From Acidimangrovimonas pyrenivorans (lineage in GTDB: Bacteria; Pseudomonadota; Alphaproteobacteria; Rhodobacterales; Rhodobacteraceae), in assembly GCF_042643245.1 (NCBI RefSeq), contig NZ_JBHRSK010000004.1:992001-1056000 (forward strand): a stretch of 64,000 nt of DNA. Direction: 5' to 3'. The notes under the pieces are model-generated. The model saw only the letters and a list, made by a program, of their open reading frames with translations, ran no database searches and was not told the DNA's origin. Both the position numbers and the translations under genes were made by a program. Shown here in pieces: positions 1 to 8,002 of this stretch (within the stretch, counting starts at the first letter, position 1; each line of letters begins with the position of its first letter).

Positions 1-594
1 GTTGAGATGGCCGATCCGCTCCTCGCTGCGCCGGGCCAGCAGGGCGGCCACGACGGTAGACAGCAACAGCGCCGTGCCCAGCCCCCAGGCGATGGACTGG
101 ACCAGAATCTCGCGGCTATCGCCGATCCAGACCGTGTCGCGGCCCGCGACGATCCACGCGCCCCCGACCCTGAGGCCATAGGCGGCGAAGCTGTGGCCCT
201 GCTCGTCCGGTTCTTCCGACAGGAGCCGCATGTCGCGCCCGGCGCGCAGGATCCGGGGCCCGGTGAAGAGGCCGGGAGCGGTGATGTTGCCAGCCAGCGC
301 CTTCCCGTCGGGACCGACGAAGAGATAGAGGCTGTAGTGGTCGTCGACCGCGTCGGTATAGGCACCGATCTGGGCGGCGAGCGCGCCCGGCCCCTCCTTG
401 CGCAGGGTCGTGGCGAGGCCTTCGGCCAGCTGACGCGCCTGGTCGCCGAGCCGGACCCGCAGCTCCTCGGTCAGCACCGCGAAGGAGACCGCGCCGGCCA
501 GCAGGATCGCCAGGCTGAACACCGCCGTAAGCCGCGCCGCCAGCCCGAGCGCGGAAGACCGGCGGAGCGCGTCGATGGGGGCGCGGAAGGTCAT
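1..594 (-). CDS. Sensor histidine kinase, N-terminal part (cut by the window edge)
   Basis: Translating the complement from an ATG at 594 gives 198 open codons that run off the window at base 1. A short cytoplasmic start leads to a transmembrane helix (about residues 22-41), a periplasmic sensor segment of about 120 residues, a second helix (about 165-186) and then the first charged residues of a HAMP-like linker. The ATG overlaps the stop of the upstream OmpR-type regulator in an ATGA junction, so the two are translationally coupled. The kinase core (HisKA, HATPase) would lie outside the window and is inferred from topology and gene order. The signal sensed is unknown; a DedA/PAP2 neighbour suggests envelope stress. 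Confidence 0.85.
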   Translation of the reverse strand, partial: MTFRAPIDALRRSSALGLAARLTAVFSLAILLAGAVSFAVLTEELRVRLGDQARQLAEGLATTLRKEGPGALAAQIGAYTDAVDDHYSLYLFVGPDGKALAGNITAPGLFTGPRILRAGRDMRLLSEEPDEQGHSFAAYGLRVGGAWIVAGRDTVWIGDSREILVQSIAWGLGTALLLSTVVAALLARRSEERIGHLN

Positions 595-1265
595 GCCTTC
601 AGCACGTAGCCGCTGCCGCGGAGCGTGTGCAGCAGCGGCTTGTCGAAGGGCTTGTCGATCTTCGCGCGCAGCCGGCTGATATGGGTCTCGACCACGCTGG
701 TCTGGGGGTCGAAGTGGAAATCCCACACCGCCTCGAGCAGCATGGTCCGGGTCTGCACCCGTCCGGCCCGGCGCATCAGGTGCTCGAGCAGGCGGAACTC
801 GCGCGGCTGCAGGTCGATCTCCTGCCCGGCACGGCTTACCCGCCGCGACAACAGATCCATGCTCAGATCGCCGACCTTGAGCGCGGTCTCCGGCGCGTCC
901 GAGAACTGGGGACGTCGGGCCAGCGCCGCGACCCGGGCCGAAAGCTCGGCGAAGGCGAAGGGCTTGACGAGGTAGTCGTCGGCGCCGGCCTGCAATCCCT
1001 CGACCCGGTCGCTGACGCCGTCGAGCGCGGTGAGCATCAGCACAGGCGCCCGGAAGCGTGCCGCCCGGAGCGCCTTGACCAGCGACAGCCCGTCGAGGCC
1101 GGGCATCATCCGGTCGGCGATCAGGAGATCGTAGCCCTGCACCGTGGCACGCACCAATGCATCCTGGCCGTCGCCGACCACGTCGACGCTGTGACCTTCC
1201 GCATTCAACCCGTCCCGGATGTAGGCGGCGGTTTCCGGGTCGTCCTCCGCCAGCAGTATCTTCAT
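591..1265 (-). CDS. OmpR/PhoB-family response regulator
   Basis: A 224-residue, full-length regulator. The receiver domain (about 1-115) has the acidic pocket E7-D8-D9, phospho-acceptor D51 in the stretch IADRMMPG, T79 and K101 followed by Pro. The C-terminal winged helix (about 125-222) has the usual RxxRxKIDKP and RGxGYxL ends. It is co-transcribed with the PepSY gene upstream and the histidine kinase downstream, an arrangement known for QseB/PmrA-like systems. It is the best candidate to bind the CTTAC-N6-GTAAG sites found at 1836, 4067 and 5109, which would make the adjacent membrane-protein genes its regulon. That link is inferred from position only. Confidence 0.95.
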   Translation of the reverse strand: MKILLAEDDPETAAYIRDGLNAEGHSVDVVGDGQDALVRATVQGYDLLIADRMMPGLDGLSLVKALRAARFRAPVLMLTALDGVSDRVEGLQAGADDYLVKPFAFAELSARVAALARRPQFSDAPETALKVGDLSMDLLSRRVSRAGQEIDLQPREFRLLEHLMRRAGRVQTRTMLLEAVWDFHFDPQTSVVETHISRLRAKIDKPFDKPLLHTLRGSGYVLKA

Positions 1266-1320
1266 CCAATGCTCCCCAATGCCCTTCCTGCCTGCCTCCG
1301 ATGGCGCGGCCGGTCAAGTC

Positions 1321-1348
1321 CGGCCCGGCGCTGGAGGTCGCCGGGCCG
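1321..1348 (-). other. Intercistronic hairpin between the PepSY gene and the response regulator gene
   Basis: A perfect 10-bp inverted repeat (CGGCCCGGCG at 1321-1330 and its complement at 1339-1348) with an 8-nt loop lies in the 96-bp gap downstream of the PepSY gene. No T-run follows on the transcribed strand. It may stabilise the PepSY message or partly terminate transcription so that the two-component genes are made at a lower level. Confidence 0.5.
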
Positions 1349-1361
1349 GACCGCGACGGGA

Positions 1362-1751
1362 TCAGCCGTCCTGCTCTTCCCCGTCGCCGTTCTGGCCGGG
1401 ATCGGCCTGCTCGCCATGCTCGTGGTCGCCCCCGAGCGTGGTTGCCTGCGTCGTCCCCAACACCTTGCCGCTCTGCGCGTCGATCCTGACGATCGTCACC
1501 GCGCCATCGGTGCCGACCACCGAGGCCTCGTAGACCCCGGCGCCGTTCTCATCGTTGAAGCCGATCTGCGCGAGCGTCCCCGGCGCCGCCTTGAGCGCGA
1601 TTTGCCCCGCCTGGTCGAGCTTGACCGGCGCGGCGAGCGCCATCTGCACTTCAGAGATCGGTGTGTTCCCCTGCGCATTGGCCTGAACCAGGCCGATTGC
1701 GGGCAGCGCGACCCCGGCGAGGGCGGCAGCGAGAACGAGTTTGCGTTTCAT
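1362..1751 (-). CDS. Secreted PepSY-domain protein
   Basis: A 129-residue protein with a Sec signal peptide (about residues 1-27: Lys/Arg, hydrophobic core, then VQANAQG). A single PepSY-like domain (about 28-105) includes the typical IDAQSGKVLGTT end. The acidic, His-containing tail (GDHEHGEQADPGQ, then Asp/Glu-rich) may bind metal. PepSY proteins occur next to QseBC/PmrAB-type systems and are thought to act in the periplasm as inhibitors or sensor partners; that role is inferred here. The gene heads the PepSY-regulator-kinase operon and is divergent from the DedA-PAP2 gene, sharing a promoter region with a candidate operator. Confidence 0.85.
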   Translation of the reverse strand: MKRKLVLAAALAGVALPAIGLVQANAQGNTPISEVQMALAAPVKLDQAGQIALKAAPGTLAQIGFNDENGAGVYEASVVGTDGAVTIVRIDAQSGKVLGTTQATTLGGDHEHGEQADPGQNGDGEEQDG

Positions 1752-1835
1752 CCTGTGATCCTTTCAGTTCGAGGCAGGCCTTTTTGCCGATGGATCGCAG
1801 ATGGAAAGTGGCGCTTACCGTCGCTTCAATATGGC

Positions 1836-1851
1836 CATACCTTTTCGTAAG
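1836..1851. promoter_or_regulatory. Candidate operator, CATAC-N6-GTAAG
   Basis: The bases CATAC-CTTTTC-GTAAG lie between the divergent PepSY (start 1751) and DedA-PAP2 (start 1933) genes, about 82-85 bp from each start codon. A second half-site CTTAC begins at 1814, exactly 22 bp (two helical turns) away. The same 16-bp pattern recurs upstream of both COG4705 genes (4067-4082 and 5109-5124). The binding protein is probably the OmpR-type regulator next door, but this is inference. Confidence 0.55.
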
Positions 1852-1932
1852 GTGGTGATTTTGCCAGGATGCCCCCGTTGATCGTCAGGCCGGTGCGGGG
1901 CATCTGGACAGTTCGGCAAGGGTTTCGCCCCG

Positions 1933-4053
1933 ATGCCGCCGCCTGTTACCAAGGTCATGCCCATGCCGCATTCGCTCGATCAACTGCTTCCGTCGCTCCA
2001 GTCCCTGGGTCTCTGGTCCTACTGGATCATCGGCCTGGCCTCGATGCTCGAGGCCTTCTTCGCGACCGGGATCATTGCGCCCGGCACGCTGGTGGTGGAC
2101 GCGGCGGGCGTCCTTGCACAACGCGGCTATGTCGATTTCTTCGATCTCGTCTGGTTCGTCGCGATCGGCTCGATCCTCGGCGGCGAGCTGGGGTTCTGGG
2201 TCGGTCGTTGGGGCAGCACGCGCCTGTTCGCCCGCTTTGATCCGGAAAGCTCGCGCACCTTCCGGCGGGCCCGTGACCTTTTCCAGCGCCGCGGCGGGCT
2301 CGCGCTGGTCATGGGCCGCTTTCTCGGACCGGTCGCGGGCTTCGTGCCTCTGGCCGCTGCGCTGGCCGGGATGGAGCCGCGGCGCTTCCGGGTCTGGAAC
2401 GCGGTCGGATCGGTGCCCTACGCCCTCGCCCATCTGTCACTGGGATATTTCTTCGGCGACGTGCTGACCCGCATCGGCCCGATGGCGACACGGCTGATGC
2501 TCTTCGCTGCCGGGGCGGCGCTGCTCCTCGGGGTGCTGGCCTATATCGTGATCAGGATCGAGCGCCACCTGCCGACGCTCCTGTCGGTCGGCAGCGCCTA
2601 TCTCGACGCGCTCGGGCGGCTTGAGACGGTCCGCGCCTGGCGAAAGCGCCATCCAGGGCTCGGCAGTTTCGTTGCCGGACGGCTTGACCGGACCCGGGTC
2701 TTCGGACTGCCCGCGACATTGATCGGCCTGGCGTTCCTGTATGTCTTCCTCATCTATGTCGGGACGGTCTTCGACTTCCTGATGGTCCCCTCGGTCGTCC
2801 AGATGGATCAGAACGTGGCGGCGCTCATGCACCTGTTCCGGGACCCGTTGCTGATCCACCTCGCGGCCTATGTCACGGCATTCGGCATCTGGCAGGCGGT
2901 CAGCATCGTCCTCGTCGCGGCGGTGGGGGCTCTGGTCTTGACCAGGCGCGGGCCGTTGGCGGCGGGACTGGTCGCCTCGATCGTCGGGAATGTCGTCACC
3001 GTGGCACTCCTCAAGCTGGCGTTTCACCGCCCGCGCCCGAGCCTGAGCTACTTCGTCGAGACGAGCGGCAGCTTTCCCAGCGGCCACGCGGCGATCTCAG
3101 TCGCCTGCTACGGGATGCTGGCCTACATCGCCTGGCGGGTCCGGCTGATCGGCCCGATCACGGCTGCCCTGCTGGGGTTGGTCGTTGCCTTCCTGATCGG
3201 GTTGAGCCGGATCTACCTGATCGAGCATTATCTGAGCGACGTGCTGAATGGCTATCTCGTCGGTGCGATGTGGCTCCTGATCGGTGTATCGGTGGCCGAA
3301 TGGCTTCACGTCCGCTCCGAGCCCCCGGGGGCCGCCACGCCCATCGGCACGCGCCCGCGCAGGCTGGGGGCGGCAGGGATCTGGGCGCTGGCGCTGGCCG
3401 GATGCGTTGCGGTCTCGGCAACCTATCACAAGGCGCTGACCCCGCCACTGCCAGCCGAGAAGACCGCGACGGTGACCGATATGGCCAGCTTCTTTCAGGC
3501 GACTGGTGCTTCTTCTGTGACACAGAGCATCGACGGCACGTCGCTTGCCCCGGTCAACCTCATCCTGCTCGCGCCGGATCGCGCCGTTCTGACGAAAGCC
3601 CTTGCGACCGCGGAGCTCGCCCCCGCCGGCCCCGCGAGCCTGTCGAACATCCTTCACGCGGCGTTCTCCGAGCTTACCGGCGCCTCCGATCCTCTGGCCC
3701 CCGCCATGCCGGCCTTCTGGAACGGCACCCCGAATGTGATGATCTATGTGGCGCCGGGGATGCCCGGTGCCGCGGGGATGCGCCACCTCTTGCGTATTTG
3801 GCCGACGCGCTGGCAGGGACCGGATGGCCGAAAGATCTTCGTCGCGACCGCGAGTTTCGACGACGCCCAGCCCTGGGATGTCGTCGAAAGGCTGGACCCC
3901 AATATCGACGCCGACCGCGATGCACTGGTCACGGCGCTGGTAAAGGCAGGGGTCACGGTTCGGGTGGAGGCGATCCACCTTCCTGTCAAAGCAACCACGC
4001 CGAAGGGCCGGTGGCAGAGTGATGGCAAGGCTGCGGTCGTGACCTTGCGCTGA
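1933..4053 (+). CDS. DedA / PAP2 phosphatase / LssY_C membrane fusion protein
   Basis: A 706-residue polytopic protein built from three modules. The DedA-type domain (about 10-210) carries EAFFATGIIAPG and GRFLGPVAGFVPL, as expected of undecaprenyl-phosphate/phospholipid transporters. The PAP2 domain (about 255-460) has an intact triad of motifs: K361-x6-RP, PSGH at 382-385, and S425-R426-x5-H432-x3-D436. The C-terminal part (about 500-706) resembles LssY_C, with WNGTPNV and FVATASFDDA. Such fusions are thought to handle isoprenyl or lipid phosphates at the inner membrane. The start at 1933 is preceded by AAGGG 10 bases upstream; ATGs at codons 9 and 11 are alternatives. A CTTAC-type operator lies 82 bp upstream. 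Confidence 0.9.
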   Translation: MPPPVTKVMPMPHSLDQLLPSLQSLGLWSYWIIGLASMLEAFFATGIIAPGTLVVDAAGVLAQRGYVDFFDLVWFVAIGSILGGELGFWVGRWGSTRLFARFDPESSRTFRRARDLFQRRGGLALVMGRFLGPVAGFVPLAAALAGMEPRRFRVWNAVGSVPYALAHLSLGYFFGDVLTRIGPMATRLMLFAAGAALLLGVLAYIVIRIERHLPTLLSVGSAYLDALGRLETVRAWRKRHPGLGSFVAGRLDRTRVFGLPATLIGLAFLYVFLIYVGTVFDFLMVPSVVQMDQNVAALMHLFRDPLLIHLAAYVTAFGIWQAVSIVLVAAVGALVLTRRGPLAAGLVASIVGNVVTVALLKLAFHRPRPSLSYFVETSGSFPSGHAAISVACYGMLAYIAWRVRLIGPITAALLGLVVAFLIGLSRIYLIEHYLSDVLNGYLVGAMWLLIGVSVAEWLHVRSEPPGAATPIGTRPRRLGAAGIWALALAGCVAVSATYHKALTPPLPAEKTATVTDMASFFQATGASSVTQSIDGTSLAPVNLILLAPDRAVLTKALATAELAPAGPASLSNILHAAFSELTGASDPLAPAMPAFWNGTPNVMIYVAPGMPGAAGMRHLLRIWPTRWQGPDGRKIFVATASFDDAQPWDVVERLDPNIDADRDALVTALVKAGVTVRVEAIHLPVKATTPKGRWQSDGKAAVVTLR

Positions 4054-4066
4054 GCGCAGGCCCCCG

Positions 4067-4082
4067 CTTACCGATCCGTATG
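4067..4082. promoter_or_regulatory. Candidate operator, CTTAC-N6-GTATG
   Basis: The bases CTTAC-CGATCC-GTATG match the 16-bp pattern at 1836 and 5109 in nine of ten half-site positions. The site lies 142 bp upstream of the first COG4705 start chosen here (4224). It also covers an earlier in-frame ATG at 4080, which argues that this upstream ATG is not the true start. Confidence 0.5.
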
Positions 4083-4223
4083 ACGCCGGAAAACGGCGAG
4101 ACAATCTCGGCTGCGATCAGGTCCGGGCGAGCGCGGCCTTCCGCGTCCGCGCCAAGCTGCCGCGGCGGGCGAGATGCCCGCCGTCAGGCCCTTCCGCACT
4201 CCGAACCAGGGAAACGCACCCGC

Positions 4224-5039
4224 ATGACTGCTTCCTCCACCAACGAGCCGCTATACGATATAGCGCAGGCGCCCGACGCCGCCGTCTACAACCGTGTGCC
4301 CCAGGTCACCTGGGATTTCTGGGTGATCAAGCTGCTCGCCGTCACCGTCGGCGAGACCGCGGCCGACTTCATCAACCAGTCGCTGGGCCTCGGCCTGTCG
4401 ATGACCTCGCTTCTGATGAGCGGCCTGCTGGTCGCCGCGCTAGTCTGGCAATTCGCCCAGAAACGCTATGTGCCGATGGTCTACTGGCTGTCGGTCGTGC
4501 TGATCAGCGTCGTCGGCACGCTGATCTCGGATAACCTCGTCGACAATCTCGGCTATGCGCTAAGCACCACGACGACGGTCTTCGGCATCGCCCTCGCCGC
4601 GGTGTTCATCGCCTGGTATGCGGTCGAGAAGACGCTCTCGATCCATTCGATCTTCACCTTCCGGCGCGAAGCCTTCTACTGGCTCGCCATCCTCTTCACA
4701 TTCGCGCTCGGCACGTCGGCGGGCGACCAGCTGTCAGAAGGCCTTCACCTGGGTTACCTGCTGTCCGCCTTCATCTATGCCGGGGTCATCGCGGCGATCG
4801 CCGGGGTGTTCTTCGCAGGCAAGATGAACGGGATTCTTGCCTTCTGGCTGTGCTACATCCTGACCCGGCCGGCCGGCGCCTCGATCGGCGACTATCTCTC
4901 GCAACCCGTCCCGGATGGCGGGCTTGGCCTTGGCACCGTGATCACCAGCCTGATCTTTCTGACCGCGATCGCGGCAACGGTCGTCTATATGACGATCAGC
5001 CATGACGGCGACGAAGTCATGGCGGGCAAGGCGCGCTGA
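4224..5039 (+). CDS. COG4705 family membrane protein, copy 1
   Basis: A 271-residue polytopic inner-membrane protein of the uncharacterised COG4705 family. Two similar signatures lie about 130 residues apart: VTVGETAADFI near the N-terminus and FALGTSAGDQL in the middle. This suggests an internal duplication of a membrane unit with buried acidic residues. The start at 4224 follows CAGGGAAA. An earlier in-frame ATG at 4080 would add a low-complexity Arg/Ser/Pro-rich leader and would overlap the operator at 4067-4082, so I reject it. The paralogue follows at 5225. Function is unknown; the family name mentions amylopullulanase regulation, which has little support. Confidence 0.85.
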   Translation: MTASSTNEPLYDIAQAPDAAVYNRVPQVTWDFWVIKLLAVTVGETAADFINQSLGLGLSMTSLLMSGLLVAALVWQFAQKRYVPMVYWLSVVLISVVGTLISDNLVDNLGYALSTTTTVFGIALAAVFIAWYAVEKTLSIHSIFTFRREAFYWLAILFTFALGTSAGDQLSEGLHLGYLLSAFIYAGVIAAIAGVFFAGKMNGILAFWLCYILTRPAGASIGDYLSQPVPDGGLGLGTVITSLIFLTAIAATVVYMTISHDGDEVMAGKAR

Positions 5040-5108
5040 ACCAGCCCCGGCACGCGCCGGGTGTCTCCACGCGCCCCACGGCCCGGGCATTGGCCCGGAC
5101 CGTGAACT

Positions 5109-5124
5109 CTTACCATTTTGTAAG
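5109..5124. promoter_or_regulatory. Candidate operator, perfect CTTAC-N6-GTAAG palindrome
   Basis: CTTAC-CATTTT-GTAAG is the best copy of the motif in the window. It lies in the 185-bp gap between the two COG4705 genes, 101 bp upstream of the second start. Flanking bases extend the symmetry (GTGA on the left, TCAC on the right). A separate operator before the second paralogue suggests that each gene has its own promoter. Confidence 0.6.
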
Positions 5125-5224
5125 CTCACGCCCTCTTCATCTCGCGGGTGCAGAAACTCGGATAGGCAAGGCGCCTCGACATGAACACCCGTCCCCGGGG
5201 TCAGACTGAAAGGGACCATTGCCA

Positions 5225-6010
5225 ATGACCGAGACCCTCCATGCGTTCGCGACCGCCCCCCGCCGCAGCCCCTTCTCGAAAGTCCCCGAGGTGACGGCGA
5301 TCTTCTGGGTCGTGAAGATCCTGACCACCGGCATGGGCGAGACCACCTCCGATTTCCTCGCCCACCACATCTATCCGCCCATCGCCGTCCTCATCGGCCT
5401 GGTCGGCCTCGTCGCGGCGATGGCCCTGCAACTGGCGGCACCGCGCTACAACGCCTGGAGCTACTGGCTGGCGATGGTCATGGTCAGCGTCTTCGGCACC
5501 ATGGCCGCGGATGTCCTGCATGTCGGGTTCGGCATCCCCTACATCGCCTCGACGATGTTCTTCGCCCTGTCGCTGGCAGTCATCTTCTGGCTCTGGCACA
5601 GGACCGAGGGCACCCTTGCCATCCACTCGATCCATTCCCACCGGCGCGAGCTGTTCTACTGGGCCACGGTGCTCGCGACCTTCGCGCTGGGAACCGCCGC
5701 CGGCGACATGACGGCGACCAGCCTCGGCCTCGGCTACCTCGATTCCGGTTTCCTGTTCGCCGGGGTGATCGCTCTGCCGGCGCTGGCCTTCTGGAAACTC
5801 GGCCTGCCGGAGGTGCCCGCCTTCTGGTTCGCCTATATCGTCACCCGCCCACTGGGCGCCTCCTTCGCGGACTGGATGGGGGTGAACCACCAGCGCGGCG
5901 GCCTCGACTGGGGCACGGGGCCAGTCAGTCTTGGCCTTTTCGCGCTGATCGTGGTCTTGGTGGGCTATCTCGCGCTGACGCGCTCCGATGTCGAGCCGGA
6001 GACACATTGA
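5225..6010 (+). CDS. COG4705 family membrane protein, copy 2
   Basis: A 261-residue paralogue of the protein at 4224-5039. It shares the order of motifs (VPEVTAIFWVVKIL, GMGETTSDFL, SIHSIHSHRRE, TFALGTAAGD and IVTRPLGASFADW). The ATG at 5225 follows AAAGGGA at a spacing of 9; a TTG two codons earlier is less likely. A tandem pair of paralogues with separate operators may form a heteromeric membrane complex or have arisen by recent duplication and divergence. It faces the TRAP operon, which ends 174 bp away on the other strand. The gap between them holds a short AGGCCG/CGGCCT hairpin (6060-6077) with no T-run and nothing else recognisable. Confidence 0.85.
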   Translation: MTETLHAFATAPRRSPFSKVPEVTAIFWVVKILTTGMGETTSDFLAHHIYPPIAVLIGLVGLVAAMALQLAAPRYNAWSYWLAMVMVSVFGTMAADVLHVGFGIPYIASTMFFALSLAVIFWLWHRTEGTLAIHSIHSHRRELFYWATVLATFALGTAAGDMTATSLGLGYLDSGFLFAGVIALPALAFWKLGLPEVPAFWFAYIVTRPLGASFADWMGVNHQRGGLDWGTGPVSLGLFALIVVLVGYLALTRSDVEPETH

Positions 6011-6184
6011 TCAGGCCAAGAGGTCAGCCGCGACACGTCCGTTCGCATGGGGAGGCGGGAGGCCGTTGTTGCGGCCTGCGCAAAAGTGTGTCGGCACATC
6101 TGTCCGCTTCGTCCACGATGCCGCCGTTCTCGTCCAACCTAATCGCCTGGCGCTCCGCCGGGCAGCCGCCGCCAAAGCACAGCC

Positions 6185-7462
6185 CTACATCAGCTTCTCC
6201 GGCAACCAGGTCACGATCGATGGCATCGCGACAAGCAGAACAAGCGTCAAGAGCATCAGCACGACATAGGGGGTCGCGCCCCGGATGATGCGCCCCATCG
6301 GCGCATTGGTGATCGCCTTCAAGGTGAAAAGGTTCATCCCGACCGGCGGAGTGATCAGCGCCACCTCGAGGTTCACGACCAGCAGAACGCCATACCAGAC
6401 CGGATCGATCCCCAGCTGCATCAGCGCGGGCAGGACAATCGGCGCGGTGATCAGGATAATCGCGATGCTCTCGAGGAACATCCCGAGCACCACGATCATC
6501 GCCATCATCAGCAGCACGAAGGCCGTGGGGCCAACATCCGCGGCAACCAATTGCCCGACGATCTGCTGCGGCACCCGCATCTTGGTGAGCACATGCGAGA
6601 AAACGGTAGCGCCGGCGAGGATCATGAACAGCAGGCCCGACATCCGGGCGGCCTCGGTCGCAGCATCCCAAATCTCGCGCAGCCCCACCGTGCGATAAAT
6701 GAAGACGGTGATTAGGAGCGCCAGCCACGCGCCCGCCGCCGCCGCCTCGGTCGCAGTGAAGACCCCCAGATACATGCCGCCCAGCACGAAGACCGGAAGT
6801 GCTCCGGCCCAAAGCGACTTCCGCGTTGCGCGGACCATCTCGGACACGCTTGCGATCGGCTCCCGCTGCATGTTGCCCGAGAGTGCGGCGCGCAGCGAGG
6901 CCCAGAGGATGAACACCCCGGCCATGAGCACGCCCGGCATCATGCCTCCCAAGAACAGCTTGCCGATCGAGGTATCGGTCGATACGCCGTAGAGGATCAT
7001 GGGCCCTGACGGCGGAATGAGGATTCCCAGCGTGCCACCTGCGGCCACGACGCCATAGGCGAGCTTCTCGTCATAGCCGAAACGTAGCATCTGCGGGATC
7101 GCCACGGCGCCGATGGTCAACGCCGTCGCGACGCTCGAGCCAGAAATCGCCGCGAACAGGGTGCAGGCGAGGATCGTGGCGATGGCGAGGCCGCCGGGCA
7201 GGTGCCGGGTGAAGGTGTAGGCCGTGTCGTAGATGTCGTCCACGACCCTCCCCTTGATCATGATATGGGCCATGAAACCAAAGAGCGGGATCGAGACCAG
7301 GAGGTAGCGGTTCACCTCGTTGAAGATCACGTCCGAGACCGCCCCGACGCCGCCCTGGAACAGGTAGAGGAGCGCCGCACCGTAGATCGTGAGACCGGCG
7401 AAGATCGGCACGCCGGTGAACAGCAGCGCCAGAAGCGTCACGAGGATGAAGATGATGATCAT
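6185..7462 (-). CDS. dctM: TRAP transporter large permease subunit (DctM type)
   Basis: A 425-residue, about 12-helix DctM/YedY-family permease, the ion-coupled channel of a tripartite ATP-independent periplasmic transporter. Typical stretches include SIPLFGFMAHIM, GILIPPSGPMILYG and LITPPVGMNLFTLKA. The start at 7462 is set by the ATGA overlap with the DctQ stop at 7459; an ATG five codons upstream would lie inside DctQ. It is the last gene of the CoA-transferase, lyase, DctP, DctQ, DctM operon. Confidence 0.93.
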   Translation of the reverse strand: MIIIFILVTLLALLFTGVPIFAGLTIYGAALLYLFQGGVGAVSDVIFNEVNRYLLVSIPLFGFMAHIMIKGRVVDDIYDTAYTFTRHLPGGLAIATILACTLFAAISGSSVATALTIGAVAIPQMLRFGYDEKLAYGVVAAGGTLGILIPPSGPMILYGVSTDTSIGKLFLGGMMPGVLMAGVFILWASLRAALSGNMQREPIASVSEMVRATRKSLWAGALPVFVLGGMYLGVFTATEAAAAGAWLALLITVFIYRTVGLREIWDAATEAARMSGLLFMILAGATVFSHVLTKMRVPQQIVGQLVAADVGPTAFVLLMMAMIVVLGMFLESIAIILITAPIVLPALMQLGIDPVWYGVLLVVNLEVALITPPVGMNLFTLKAITNAPMGRIIRGATPYVVLMLLTLVLLVAMPSIVTWLPEKLM

Positions 7463-7995
7463 CGCGCACGCCCCCAATCATCGATCGCGGTCCATATCTG
7501 CGAAAGCGCGCAAAGCCCCAGCATCGCCCCGCCAAACGGCAGGAGCAGTTGCAGCATCCAGATCGGCAGTTCCAGCGATCCGTCGGTAACCTGCCCGATC
7601 ATCTTCGACAGCATCACCGTCTTCCAGCCGTTACCGATCAGCAGCGCCGCGACGGCAAGCACCGCGAGTCCCGACCAGATCCGCACGGCCAGACGTGCCC
7701 GGCCCTTCAGAGTGCCGGTCAGAATGTCCACCTCGACATGGCCGCCAGCGAGCAGGACACGGGGCGCGGCCAGCATTACCACCGCCGAAAGCGACAGCGA
7801 AACCACCTCGCCCGTCCAGTCCAACGGGTGGGCGAAGACGTAGCGCATCAGCACCCCGAAACCGACGAGGCACAGATCCATCAGGATCAGCAAAGTCGCC
7901 CCTACCATGCACAGATCGGCGAGCATGCGGACTGCGCGCGCAAAGACGCGCAGCCCGCGAGACCGCCCTTCGGAAGCCTCGGTCAGGTCCTGCAT
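7459..7995 (-). CDS. dctQ: TRAP transporter small permease subunit (DctQ type)
   Basis: A 178-residue membrane protein with four hydrophobic helices and the DctQ signature region around VLMRYVFAHPLDWTGE, the stretch thought to contact DctM. The start at 7995 places it 7 bp after the DctP stop; longer in-frame versions would run into the DctP gene. The gene ends in a 4-base overlap with dctM. DctQ and DctM together form the inner-membrane complex that accepts substrate from the periplasmic binding protein. Confidence 0.92.
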   Translation of the reverse strand: MQDLTEASEGRSRGLRVFARAVRMLADLCMVGATLLILMDLCLVGFGVLMRYVFAHPLDWTGEVVSLSLSAVVMLAAPRVLLAGGHVEVDILTGTLKGRARLAVRIWSGLAVLAVAALLIGNGWKTVMLSKMIGQVTDGSLELPIWMLQLLLPFGGAMLGLCALSQIWTAIDDWGRAR

Positions 7996-8002
7996 TGACC
8001 GA

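Noticed and set aside
4080..4223. An N-terminal extension of the first COG4705 protein from ATG 4080
   Set aside because: The extra residues are low-complexity, there is no ribosome binding site, and the ATG lies within the candidate operator.
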